From: Brevundimonas sp.
GTDB lineage: Bacteria > Pseudomonadota > Alphaproteobacteria > Caulobacterales > Caulobacteraceae
DNA: 64,000 nucleotides
Direction of reading: 5' to 3'
Assembly: GCF_013823285.1 (NCBI RefSeq)
Contig: NZ_PNLV01000002.1
Span: forward strand, 1 to 64,000
Shown here: one piece after another, positions 1 to 8,601 of the stretch
Layout of the letters: each line of letters begins with the position of its first letter
Position numbering within the stretch: position 1 is the first letter of the stretch
The notes under the pieces: model-generated
The model's input: the letters and a program-made list of their open reading frames with translations, nothing else
Databases searched by the model: none
What the model was told of the DNA's origin: nothing
Translations under genes and position numbers: made by a program

Positions 1-158
1 GGCTGCTCGCGCACCACGTCCGGAGGATCGGATTCGCCATCTGGCCCCCAGCCTTCGCTGGGGTGAGCGGTGCAAAGGGGCGAACACGCCACGACTGTTT
101 TCGCTGAACAATTCCGCCGCCGTTGCACTCCAGTTGCACTGTTTTTCACGCCGACAGT

Positions 159-860
159 CTAACCGAGCACCTTCTTCAGGAACCCCGGCGGCTGGTAGGT
201 GGAGCGGTTCATGACCACCCCGGCGATGCGGCCGCCCACCGCCTCGATCTCGTCGCGCAGGGCGATGGGTTCGGCGGCGCGGGTGGTCTCCGCGGCGACC
301 ACCAGAACGGTGGCGTCCACATAGGGGGCCAGGTTGACGGCCATGTCCGAGCGGTCGGCGGACGGGGCGTCCACCACCACGGTCTCGGCGTGCTTGCGCA
401 TGGCGTCCCAGTAGGCCGCATCGTGCAGGGCCTCGACCCGCTGGCCGGACTTCAGCACCTCGCCCCGAAACCGGGTGATCCATAGCCGGCCGCCGAGGCA
501 GGGCTGGGCGATCAGCAGCCGGGCGGGCGCCACCGGGCGGCCGTCCTTGGCCGTCAGGCGCGGCGACACGGTGAAGAAGCACGAGCCGTCGGGCGAGGCG
601 TAGGCGGTCTTGCCCAGCTTGCCGAAGCGGTCCGGCTGGGCGCCGACGGCCTCCAGCTGCTGCTGGGCGTTCAGGTCGGCGTCCACCAGCCAGACCGGAC
701 GGCGGGCCCGAACGGCGGCCAGGCGGGCGAACTCGCGCGCCACGGCGGAGGTCCCCTCCCCGTGGTTGGCGGCTACGAACTGGATCACGCGGCCGCGATG
801 GCCCGACGCCGGACCCAGCGCCGCCCAAAGTCCCGCCATTTCCGCAGTGAGGTCGACCAT
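159..860 (-). CDS. hfsB: HfsB-like polysaccharide-export P-loop/BY-kinase-like protein
   Basis: ORF 159..1010(-); likely start is the internal ATG at 860 (MVDLTAEMAGLW...). CpsD/CapB-like fold signatures (FVAANHGEGTSAVAREFA, WLVDADL) next to Wzc-like and Wza-like genes. Confidence 0.7.
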   Translation of the reverse strand: MVDLTAEMAGLWAALGPASGHRGRVIQFVAANHGEGTSAVAREFARLAAVRARRPVWLVDADLNAQQQLEAVGAQPDRFGKLGKTAYASPDGSCFFTVSPRLTAKDGRPVAPARLLIAQPCLGGRLWITRFRGEVLKSGQRVEALHDAAYWDAMRKHAETVVVDAPSADRSDMAVNLAPYVDATVLVVAAETTRAAEPIALRDEIEAVGGRIAGVVMNRSTYQPPGFLKKVLG

Positions 861-905
861 CGAATCGTTACGCGCACCTGTTTGGCCGAAGCTATCACAA
901 CCCCC

Positions 906-954
906 GACCGAAATCGGCTTGGTTGGACGCAGTCCAACCAGGCAGATTTCGGTC
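906..954. repeat. Long nested inverted repeat between hfsB and hfsA
   Basis: gaccgaaatc(906-915)...gatttcggtc(945-954) outer arms; tggttggac(920-928)...gtccaacca(932-940) inner arms. Confidence 0.85.
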
Positions 955-967
955 CAGTTTAAACTGG
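954..967. repeat. Perfect 14-bp palindrome ccagtttaaactgg
   Basis: Self-complementary 14-mer abutting the previous inverted repeat. Confidence 0.85.
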
Positions 968-1039
968 GAGCCTGATTCACGGCATCGGCGGAAACGCGAA
1001 GCGATTCCACCTCAACCGATCAGGCTCTCAGGGGAACAC

Positions 1040-2497
1040 TCAGCGGGCCTTCAGGGGGGCCACCGCCAGCACCGGCAGCTCCAGCGTCCGCCCCGCCGAT
1101 CCGGGCGTGGTGAAGCCGGGCCGCAGGAAGATGCGGATCAGCCCGACGCACAGGGCCGTGAACCCGGCGAACAGGATCACCAGCAGCATGCCGGGCATGC
1201 GCAGGCTCGTCCCCCGCGTGGGCGGCGAGGCGCGTTCCACGATGCGGATGTTGTCCGCCCCGCTCCGGGCCAGGGACGTGGCCGCGCGGCTCTGGCTTTC
1301 ACGCAGGGCGAACTCGCGGATGTTGCTGGTCAGCATCTCCCGGTCCGCCGACAGGGTGGCGTTGCGGGACTCCAGCTCCGTCAGCCGCGACTGGCGCGCG
1401 CGCAGGTCGTTCAGCTGGGCCTCCAGCACCGACCGCCGCCCGATCAGGGAGTCCCGCTCGGCGGTCAGCTGGATCCGCTCGGTGTCCAGCGACACCCAGA
1501 TGGGGTTCGGCCCCGTCTGCACGTCGCGCGGCCCCACCGCCGTGCCGGTGTTCACGAAGGCCTGCATCTGGGCGATGCGCTCCTCGATGTCCCGCACTGG
1601 CTGGGAGTCCGGCTGATAGCGCGCCAGCAGGTTCTCGCGCTCGGTGCGCAGCAGCAGCACCTGGTCCTGGGCCGCCACGTTCAGCTGCTGGTTCAGCACG
1701 ATCTCGGCGGGAACCGAGCCCAGTTCCAGCCGCAGCCGGGCCAGCCGGTTCGACACCTGGGCGAGCTGGGCGTCCACCGCCAGCCGCTCGGCGAAGACGG
1801 TCTGGTAGGACGCCCCCAGGCTGTCGCGGGCCGTGTTGAAGTCGCCGATGTCATTGGTGCGCAGGAAGGCTTCATAGGCGCTGTCCGCGTCCAGCAGTTC
1901 ATCCTCGAACACCTCGCGCTGCTCCTGCAGGGCCGGCGTCATGCGGTCCTGGAACACCTCGCGGCGATAGATCAGGTACTGATCCAGCAGGCCGTTCAGA
2001 ACCGCCGCCGCCGTGTCGGCGTCGCGCGCCTCATAGCTCAGCTGGATCACCCCGCTGAGGGGCGCCGTGGACACTTCAAGGTCGCGAATCATGGTGCGCA
2101 GCGCGCTCCGCTCCGCCGCCTCGGCGCTGGCCGCCCGGGACGCCGCCCGTTCGCCCAGCACGGTCTCCACACCCACCGCCTGGATCACCCGGCGCTTCAG
2201 CTCGCTGCTGTTCAGGATGGCCGCCTCGGCCTGGGCGATCTCGTTGACCTGGGGCACATTGGTGCTGTTCCGCTCGGTCCCCACGGTGGGCTGGTAGACG
2301 TACTCCTGCCCCACTGTGGCGACGATCCCGGCCCGGGCCGTGTAGGTCTTGCTGATGGTCGTCAGAATGAGGATGACGCCGAGAATGCAGATGGCCAGGA
2401 ACACGGCGACCATGACCCACAGTTCGCGGAACAGCAGGGCCGCCAGGTCCAGCAACCCGTATCGCGGGCGGGTCGACAGATAGGCGGACGTGCGCAT
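1040..2497 (-). CDS. hfsA: HfsA-like Wzz/Wzc polysaccharide co-polymerase
   Basis: 485 aa; N-terminal TM (LWVMVAVFLAICILGVILILTTI), long coiled-coil region, C-terminal TM (MPGMLLVILFAGFTALCVGLI); Wzz-type topology beside a Wza-like gene. Confidence 0.75.
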   Translation of the reverse strand: MRTSAYLSTRPRYGLLDLAALLFRELWVMVAVFLAICILGVILILTTISKTYTARAGIVATVGQEYVYQPTVGTERNSTNVPQVNEIAQAEAAILNSSELKRRVIQAVGVETVLGERAASRAASAEAAERSALRTMIRDLEVSTAPLSGVIQLSYEARDADTAAAVLNGLLDQYLIYRREVFQDRMTPALQEQREVFEDELLDADSAYEAFLRTNDIGDFNTARDSLGASYQTVFAERLAVDAQLAQVSNRLARLRLELGSVPAEIVLNQQLNVAAQDQVLLLRTERENLLARYQPDSQPVRDIEERIAQMQAFVNTGTAVGPRDVQTGPNPIWVSLDTERIQLTAERDSLIGRRSVLEAQLNDLRARQSRLTELESRNATLSADREMLTSNIREFALRESQSRAATSLARSGADNIRIVERASPPTRGTSLRMPGMLLVILFAGFTALCVGLIRIFLRPGFTTPGSAGRTLELPVLAVAPLKAR

Positions 2498-2551
2498 GAA
2501 CGGCGAATCCCGGCAAACAGGGTTAACAGACCCACAGTTCGCCGTTCCGCG

Positions 2552-2566
2552 TTAACCATCGGTTAC
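2552..2566 (+). promoter_or_regulatory. Candidate CtrA box TTAACCATCGGTTAC
   Basis: TTAA-N7-TTAC in the divergent hfsA/hfsD intergenic region; differs at one base from TTAA-N7-TTAA. Confidence 0.45.
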
Positions 2567-2609
2567 GATTGCAGGGTCAGCCTGACGCCCGAAGCCGCCG
2601 CACGAGTCG

Positions 2610-3329
2610 TTGATGTCCATGGATCGCCGCCATCTTCTGATCGCCCTGGCCTCCACCGGCGCCCTGGCCGGCTGTTCCGGCGGCGCGGGACTGGGCCGAT
2701 CGGCGCAGACCCCCGGCTTCCCCGACATCGCCTTCGCCGACTGGAGCGACGCCGAGCCGGAGTATCTGATCTATCCCGGCGACGAACTGGACATCCAGAC
2801 GCCCACGGCGCCCGAACTGAACCGGGCGGTGCGCGTGGGCCCCGACGGGCGCATCTCCATGCCGCTGATCGGCCAGGTCATGGCGGCGGACCGCTCCCTG
2901 CCCGAACTGGAGGCGTCGCTGGCGACGGCCTACGCCAGACAGCTGCGCCATCCTATGGTCGAGGTCACCCTGACCCAGGCCGGGCCGCTGAAAGTGTGGG
3001 TGGACGGCGAAGTGCGAACCCCCGGCGTCTACGACATGCCCGGCGACATCGAGGCCTGGCAGGCGATCATCATGGCCGGCGGTTTCCTGCCCACGGGAAG
3101 GCGGTCCCAGGTGGCGCTGGTCCGGCGCGGGCCGGGCAATGTGCGCATGATGCGGGTGGTGGACCTGAGCGGACCGCGCACCACAGCCGTGGCCTTGCGC
3201 CGGTCCGATATCCTGTACGTGCCCCGCACCACCCTGGCGGAGCTGGCGGTGTTCTTCAGCCAGATCCGCGATTCGCTGCCGGTCAGCTTCAGCTATTCGA
3301 TCAACGACAGCGTCTACACACGCTTCTAG
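2610..3329 (+). CDS. hfsD: HfsD-like Wza-type outer-membrane polysaccharide export lipoprotein
   Basis: Lipobox LAGC; Poly_export/SLBB features (YLIYPGDELDIQTP...GQVMAADRSLPELEASL...VWVDGEVRTPGVYDM). Confidence 0.78.
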   Translation: MMSMDRRHLLIALASTGALAGCSGGAGLGRSAQTPGFPDIAFADWSDAEPEYLIYPGDELDIQTPTAPELNRAVRVGPDGRISMPLIGQVMAADRSLPELEASLATAYARQLRHPMVEVTLTQAGPLKVWVDGEVRTPGVYDMPGDIEAWQAIIMAGGFLPTGRRSQVALVRRGPGNVRMMRVVDLSGPRTTAVALRRSDILYVPRTTLAELAVFFSQIRDSLPVSFSYSINDSVYTRF

Positions 3330-3368
3330 AGCCTGATCGCGGTTCTATCCGAAACGATCATGCTCTAG
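3326..3368. terminator. Inverted repeat between convergent hfsD and Sel1 genes, possible bidirectional terminator or dispersed palindromic repeat
   Basis: ctagagcctgatcg(3326-3339)...cgatcatgctctag(3355-3368), 13/14 complementary; both genes' stop codons lie in the arms. Confidence 0.6.
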
Positions 3369-3676
3369 GCGGCCAGATTGACCACGCCCTGATCGATCCA
3401 GCGGCGCGCGGCGCGCTGGGCTTCGGCCAGATCCTCGCGGTCCATCTCGGCGGACAGTTCCTTGCGATAGGCGCGAGCCTCGATCGAGCCTTTCATGGCG
3501 GCCAGATTGAAGATCATGTGGGCGCTGACCCGATCCATGGGCGCACCGCCCTGACCGGTCGAATACATCATGCCCAGGCGGAACAGGGCGTCTCCGTCCA
3601 TGTCCGGAGTGGGCAGCGGCAGGCCGCTGTCCATGGGGGCTTCACAGTCGTGCGCCAGTTCTTGCGCGATCATCAC
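3365..3676 (-). CDS. Sel1-repeat (TPR-like) small protein
   Basis: DALFRLGMMYSTGQGGAPMDRVSAHMIFNLAAMKGSIEA matches the Sel1-like repeat pattern. Confidence 0.65.
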   Translation of the reverse strand: MMIAQELAHDCEAPMDSGLPLPTPDMDGDALFRLGMMYSTGQGGAPMDRVSAHMIFNLAAMKGSIEARAYRKELSAEMDREDLAEAQRAARRWIDQGVVNLAA

Positions 3677-3784
3677 CGTATCTCCTTGCGAAGGCCTTTC
3701 TGGCCTCGTCCTGTGACACGATCAAAGACCGGCGCTATTGAAGTTAAAGTTAACGGCGGAGGGCGCGCAAAATCTTTTGTGTAA

Positions 3785-3822
3785 AGGAGTCCTGAATACT
3801 GAAATGCTGATTCAGGACTCCT
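3785..3822. repeat. Perfect 13-bp inverted repeat, possible terminator of the downstream-facing GST gene
   Basis: aggagtcctgaat(3785-3797)/attcaggactcct(3810-3822), 12-nt loop; minus-strand 3' side reads TTTACACAAAAGATTTT. Confidence 0.65.
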
Positions 3823-3844
3823 CAATCCGGTTGAAAGGTCTTGT

Positions 3845-4564
3845 TTACCGGGCCCGCTGGCCGAACAGCATCTTTCGCGCCTGCTCGGCCTGTTTTCCCG
3901 CCGCGCCGAGATCGCCGCGCAGGTCGTTTCCGACCGCCCTGCCTGCCTGAACCGCCGGCCGGGCGCCGACCCGCTCCATCCAGGCCTTCAGGTGGGGAAA
4001 GGCCTCCAGGTCCTGTCCTTGCGGCCCGGGCAGGATCCACGGCCAGATGGCCATGTCGGCGATGGAGTAGTCCCCCGCCACATAGTCCCGATCCGCCAGT
4101 CGCGTGTTCAGTACGCCATAGAGCCGGTTGGTCTCGTCGGTGTAGCGACGCACCCCGTAAGCGATCTGACGCTGGTCCTTGATCAGGGCGGGGGCGTACT
4201 GGCGGAAGTGATGGGTCTGGCCCGCCATGGGGCCCAGGCCCCCCACCTGCCAGAAAAGCCACTGGTCCACCTCCGCCCGCGCCCGGATGTCCGTCGGATA
4301 GAATTGACCGGTCTTGTTCGCCAGATACTGCAGGATCGCGCCGGACTCGAAGATCGACAGCGGCTTGCCGTCCGGCCCCTCGGGATCGACCAGGGCCGGC
4401 ATGCGGTTGTTGGGACTGATGGCCAGGAACTCGGGCGTGAACTGCTCACCCGCGCCGATGTTCACCGGCTTGACCACATAGGGCAGACCCATCTCTTCAA
4501 GAGCGATGGAGACCTTCCAGCCATTGGGCGTGGGCCAGTACCAGAGTTCCAGGGGCTTGGTCAT
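3845..4564 (-). CDS. Glutathione S-transferase family protein
   Basis: GST N-domain (ELWYWPTPNGWKVSIALEEMGLPYVVKPVNIGAGEQFTPEFLAISPNNRMPALVD...SIFESGAILQYLA). Start at MTKPLE preferred over 4585. Confidence 0.88.
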   Translation of the reverse strand: MTKPLELWYWPTPNGWKVSIALEEMGLPYVVKPVNIGAGEQFTPEFLAISPNNRMPALVDPEGPDGKPLSIFESGAILQYLANKTGQFYPTDIRARAEVDQWLFWQVGGLGPMAGQTHHFRQYAPALIKDQRQIAYGVRRYTDETNRLYGVLNTRLADRDYVAGDYSIADMAIWPWILPGPQGQDLEAFPHLKAWMERVGARPAVQAGRAVGNDLRGDLGAAGKQAEQARKMLFGQRAR

Positions 4565-4743
4565 GATGATCCTTTCCAGCGTCACGGTTCGATTTGGGAA
4601 GGAGCGTGCGCCCTCGCAACAGGCGCGCGGAATTAACCTGAACCGCTCGTTCAGGGTGAATTCATGTCAAGGGCGAGACCTTGGCGACACAGTTAAACGG
4701 CCGCTCGCAAGAAATCCGTCGCGGCCCCTTCGAGAGGATCGCC

Positions 4744-5310
4744 ATGAAAACCCTCGTCAAGGCCGCCGCCGTCGCCATCGGCCTCATCACCGTCTCCGCG
4801 CCCCTGGCCGCCGAGGCCCAGTCGCGTCGCGATGGCCGGGAGTGGCGCCAGGACCGTCGTGAGGACCGACGGGATTACCGCCGCGACAACCGTCAGGACC
4901 AGCGCGAATGGCGCCGTGACCGTCGCGAGGACCGCCGCGACTGGCGCCGTGATAACCGTCAGGACCGCCGCGACTTCCGTCAGGATCGCCGCGCCGATCG
5001 CTGGGAGCGGAGCAATCCCAACTGGTGGCGCGGCCGCCCCGAGTTCCGCGACTATCGCGGCGCCCGCCGGGGGTACTACTACGCCCCCAGCTACGGCTAT
5101 TACCGGGTCGAGCCGCGGTATTATGGCTATCGCTGGCAGCGTGGCCACTCCCTGCCCTACGCCTATCGCAGCTACCATGTGCGTGACCCCTATTTCTACG
5201 GACTGCGGCCGGCGCCGCGGGGGTATCGCTGGGTGCACGCCAATAACGACATCGTCCTGATCGCCCTGGCTACAGGCCTGATCGCGGACATCGTCCTGAA
5301 CGTTTACTGA
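4744..5310 (+). CDS. RcnB family periplasmic protein, Arg/Asp-rich
   Basis: Signal peptide MKTLVKAAAVAIGLITVSAPLAAEA; RRD-rich tract; C-terminal YYYAPSYGYYRV...RGYRWVHANNDIVLI typical of RcnB. Confidence 0.78.
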   Translation: MKTLVKAAAVAIGLITVSAPLAAEAQSRRDGREWRQDRREDRRDYRRDNRQDQREWRRDRREDRRDWRRDNRQDRRDFRQDRRADRWERSNPNWWRGRPEFRDYRGARRGYYYAPSYGYYRVEPRYYGYRWQRGHSLPYAYRSYHVRDPYFYGLRPAPRGYRWVHANNDIVLIALATGLIADIVLNVY

Positions 5311-5333
5311 TCACCTGCCATCATCGAACGTGG

Positions 5334-5361
5334 AGCCCCGCCACCCGGCGGGGCTTTTTCG
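5334..5361 (+). terminator. Rho-independent terminator
   Basis: agccccgcc...ggcggggct followed by TTTTTCGTTT. Confidence 0.8.
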
Positions 5362-5465
5362 TTTCAGAACAGATACAAGGGCGATAGCTGACAACCACGT
5401 TCAGTTAAGGTTCATGGCGAACTGCCCAGTCTTCAATCAACGCCGCCACCCTGGCGGGTACGAGG

Positions 5466-6476
5466 ATGAACAGCATGAAACGCTTCATCGTGGCCACGGC
5501 GATCGCGTCGCTCGTCGTGCCGATCATGGCCAGCGCGGGCGAAGCCTTCGCCCAGGACCGCCGCCCTGACCGCAACAGCGAAATGACCCGTGAACAGACC
5601 CGGCGCCCGGATTCCTCCGGCTCGACCCGCGGCGCAACGCCTCAACGGCAGGAGCGGCAGGAGGCGCGGCAGGAACGCCGCAGTGATCGTCAGGAACGCC
5701 GTGCGGACAGACCGGCGCGCCCTGATCGCCCCCAGACCGACCGCACGCCGCCCCCGCCCCAGACCGGCGGCCCCCGCACGGACCGGCGCGAAGACCGGCA
5801 AGAGCGCCGTGAGGATCGGCGCGGCGACAGACCGAACCGCCCGGACCGTCCCCAGACCGACCGCAGGCCGACCCCGCCTCAGACCGGCGGCCCGCGCACG
5901 GACAGACGAGAAGACCGGCGCGATTGGGACCGGGATCGTCGTCCCAACCCGGACGCCCGGCGCGACGATCGCCGAAATGACCGGTCAGACAGACGCCCGG
6001 ATCGCCGTGACGACCGCTGGGATCGGCGTGACGACCGGCGCGGCGACCGCTGGGACCGTCGTGATGATCGACGGGACGACCGGCGCGAAGCCCGCCGGGA
6101 TCGACGGGAATATCGCGAGTTCCGCCAGCGCTGGAACCGCGACCACTGGCGCCGCGACTGGCAGCGCCGTCAGCAGGCCAACTGGTGGCGTCACCACAGC
6201 TGGTTCCGCGGTTATTCTGGCCTGAGGGTCGGGTTCTACTACGCGCCCAGCTACGGCTACTATCAGGTCCCGCGCCAACATTGGGGCCGCCGCTGGTCCG
6301 AGGGCGACTACCTGCCCAGCGTCTTCTGGCGTTATCAGGTGAATGACTACCGCTTCTACGGCCTGGGTTATCCGCCGGTCGGCACCCGGTGGGTGCACGT
6401 GGACAACCACATCTATCTGATCGACCAGCATGACGGCTACATCATCGAGGTGATCTTCGACGCCTGGAACTGGTAG
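5466..6476 (+). CDS. RcnB family periplasmic protein with expanded Arg/Asp/Pro-rich region
   Basis: Signal peptide; long RxDRR tract; C-terminal YYAPSYGYYQVP...GTRWVHVDNHIYLID matches the adjacent paralog. Confidence 0.76.
   Translation: MNSMKRFIVATAIASLVVPIMASAGEAFAQDRRPDRNSEMTREQTRRPDSSGSTRGATPQRQERQEARQERRSDRQERRADRPARPDRPQTDRTPPPPQTGGPRTDRREDRQERREDRRGDRPNRPDRPQTDRRPTPPQTGGPRTDRREDRRDWDRDRRPNPDARRDDRRNDRSDRRPDRRDDRWDRRDDRRGDRWDRRDDRRDDRREARRDRREYREFRQRWNRDHWRRDWQRRQQANWWRHHSWFRGYSGLRVGFYYAPSYGYYQVPRQHWGRRWSEGDYLPSVFWRYQVNDYRFYGLGYPPVGTRWVHVDNHIYLIDQHDGYIIEVIFDAWNW
5706..5945 (+). repeat. Two tandem 120-bp repeat units inside the second rcnB-like gene
   Basis: gacagaccg...cccagaccgaccgca...cagaccggcggccc..cgcacgga recurs with exactly 120-bp offset (5706 and 5826). 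Confidence 0.75.
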
Positions 6477-6494
6477 ACCCGTTCAGACGAAAAG

Positions 6495-6530
6495 AGGCCC
6501 CGGCGGAGCGATCCACCGGGGCCTTTTTCA
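6495..6530 (+). terminator. Rho-independent terminator
   Basis: aggccccgg(6495-6503)...ccggggcct(6516-6524) then TTTTTC. Confidence 0.82.
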
Positions 6531-6550
6531 TTGTGCGAAGGTGTGGGGGC

Positions 6551-8059
6551 TTACTCGACCCCCAGCCTGGCCTTCAGGATCTCGTTCACGGCCGCCGGAT
6601 TGGCCTTGCCGCCGGTGGCCTTCATGACCTGGCCGACGAACCAGCCCAGGGCCTGGGGCTTGTCCTTCACGGCCTCGGCCTTGTCGGGATTGGCGGCGAT
6701 GATGGCGTCGATGGCGGCCTCGATGGCGCCGGTGTCGGTGACCTGTTTCAGGCCGTGTTTCTCCACCACCTCGGACGGGCTCCCCTGCCCGTTCCAGACG
6801 TGGTCGAACACTTCCTTGGCGATCTTCGACGAGATGGTCCCGTCCTCGATCAGCGCCACCAGCTCGGCCACATGGGCGGCCGGGACCGGGCTCTGGTCGA
6901 AGTCCAGATGGTCGGCGGCCAGCCGGGCCGACAGTTCGTTGGTGACCCAGTTGGAGACCAGCTTGGCGTCGCGCCCCTTCGCCGCCGCCTCGAAATAGTC
7001 CGCCTTGGCCTGTTCGGAGATCAGCACCACCGCATCATATTGCGACAGGCCGTACTGGCTCATCAGCCGCTTGCGCTTCTCGTCGGGCAGCTCCGGCAGG
7101 GAGGCCTTGATCTCGTCGATCCAGGCCTGCTCGATCTCCAGCGGCAGCAGGTCCGGGTCCGGGAAGTAGCGGTAGTCCATGGCCTCTTCCTTGGAGCGCA
7201 TGGACCGGGTCTCGCCGGACGCGGGGTCGTACAGGCGGGTCTCCTGATCGATCTTGCCGCCGTCCTCGAGGATCTCGATCTGTCGGCGCGCCTCGTACTG
7301 GATGGCCTGGGAGATGAAGCGGAACGAGTTGACGTTCTTGATCTCGCAGCGGGTGCCCAGATGGCTGAAGTCCCCGGTTTCCTTGTATTTGGCGTACTGG
7401 CCCTCCCGGCAGACCGACACGTTCACGTCAGCCCGCAGGTTGCCCTTCTCCATGTCCCCGTCGCAGGTGCCCAGATAGATCAGGATGGTCCGGATCTTCT
7501 TGACGTAGGCCACCGCCTCCTCAGGACTGCGCAGGTCCGGCCGGGAGACGATCTCCATCAGGGCCGTGCCCGAGCGGTTCAGGTCCACATAGGATTCGGT
7601 CGGCGACAGGTCGTGGATCAGCTTGCCGGCGTCCTGCTCCAGATGCAGGCGCTCGATGCCCACATTGAAGAAGGACCCGTCCTCGGCCTCAACCTCCACC
7701 ACGCCCTCGCCCACGATGGGGTGATACAGCTGGCTGATCTGATAGCCGGTGGGCAGGTCGGGATAGAAATAGTTCTTCCGGTCGAACTGGCTGAACGTAT
7801 TGATCCGGGCGTTGAGGCCCAGCCCCGTGCGCACCGCCTGCTCCACGCAGAACCGGTTCAGGGTCGGCAGCATGCCGGGGAAGCCGGCGTCCACCAGCGA
7901 CACCTGCTCGTTCGGCCCGGCTCCGAAGCCGACGGCGGCGCCCGAGAACAGCTTGGCCTTCGACGCCACCTGGGCGTGGATTTCCAGCCCCATGACGATT
8001 TCCCACGGGCCGGTCCGGCCCTGGATGAGTTTGGAAGATTCAATCTTGGTGTCGGTCAT
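6551..8059 (-). CDS. gatB: Asp-tRNA(Asn)/Glu-tRNA(Gln) amidotransferase subunit B
   Basis: [21 protein letters not shown]...[17 protein letters not shown]...[19 protein letters not shown]: canonical GatB. Confidence 0.98.
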   Translation of the reverse strand: MTDTKIESSKLIQGRTGPWEIVMGLEIHAQVASKAKLFSGAAVGFGAGPNEQVSLVDAGFPGMLPTLNRFCVEQAVRTGLGLNARINTFSQFDRKNYFYPDLPTGYQISQLYHPIVGEGVVEVEAEDGSFFNVGIERLHLEQDAGKLIHDLSPTESYVDLNRSGTALMEIVSRPDLRSPEEAVAYVKKIRTILIYLGTCDGDMEKGNLRADVNVSVCREGQYAKYKETGDFSHLGTRCEIKNVNSFRFISQAIQYEARRQIEILEDGGKIDQETRLYDPASGETRSMRSKEEAMDYRYFPDPDLLPLEIEQAWIDEIKASLPELPDEKRKRLMSQYGLSQYDAVVLISEQAKADYFEAAAKGRDAKLVSNWVTNELSARLAADHLDFDQSPVPAAHVAELVALIEDGTISSKIAKEVFDHVWNGQGSPSEVVEKHGLKQVTDTGAIEAAIDAIIAANPDKAEAVKDKPQALGWFVGQVMKATGGKANPAAVNEILKARLGVE

Positions 8060-8601
8060 GGCATCGTATCTAGAGCGGCCGCGTCAGCGGGTGAAGGCGT
8101 TTCAGACCTGCGGCGGGGCAAAAGGCGCAATAGGGGAATATTGAGGGCTGCGCCGCCGATCAAAGCAATCAGGCCGGAACCAGCCGTCAGGGCGCCTGCC
8201 CATCGACTGTCCAAAACGCCGTCAGGGTAGATGAGCGCGCCTTCAAGCGCTCCGGGCTCTAGCGCCAACCATAGACCCAGACCTGTCCAGACGAGACCAA
8301 GAAGCATCACGGCCAAGCCCACCAGCGATAGCAGCGCGAGCGGGATGACAACGATGATCCATCGGCGAGGCGACGGAAGTTCTCCAACGTGTCCCATGGA
8401 TCTGGCGATGAGCCAGAGGCGCCAACCAATGAGACCGGCAAGCGCTGCCGATACAAGCGCCGTCCCCAACGAAGGCTGATAGGCGCCGTCCGGACTCATG
8501 GCTGTGAAGGATGCAACGAAGGCAAGCAGGCAGATCGGCAGAGCGACCCAGTAGATGGCCAGGACCGCACGTTTGAAAAGGCGGCTGGACCTCAAGCTCA
8601 T
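8056..8601 (-). CDS. Hypothetical multi-pass membrane protein
   Basis: 181 aa with about 4-5 hydrophobic segments; 4-bp ATGA overlaps with both neighbours. Confidence 0.6.
   Translation of the reverse strand: MSLRSSRLFKRAVLAIYWVALPICLLAFVASFTAMSPDGAYQPSLGTALVSAALAGLIGWRLWLIARSMGHVGELPSPRRWIIVVIPLALLSLVGLAVMLLGLVWTGLGLWLALEPGALEGALIYPDGVLDSRWAGALTAGSGLIALIGGAALNIPLLRLLPRRRSETPSPADAAALDTMP

Noticed and set aside
1-158. Window edge with ccccagc-cttc-gctgggg hairpin (46-63)
   Set aside because: Clear hairpin downstream of hfsB on the minus strand, but no T-tract and no gene can be assigned from the edge.
3738-3756. TTAAAGTTAAC as a CtrA site
   Set aside because: Spacing between TTAA halves is 2 nt rather than 7.
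923-3784. 953-aa plus-strand ORF
   Set aside because: Antisense to hfsA and overlapping hfsD in another frame; low-complexity R/G/H/Q-rich translation typical of GC-rich shadow ORFs.
6533-8230. 565-aa plus-strand ORF
   Set aside because: Antisense shadow of gatB.
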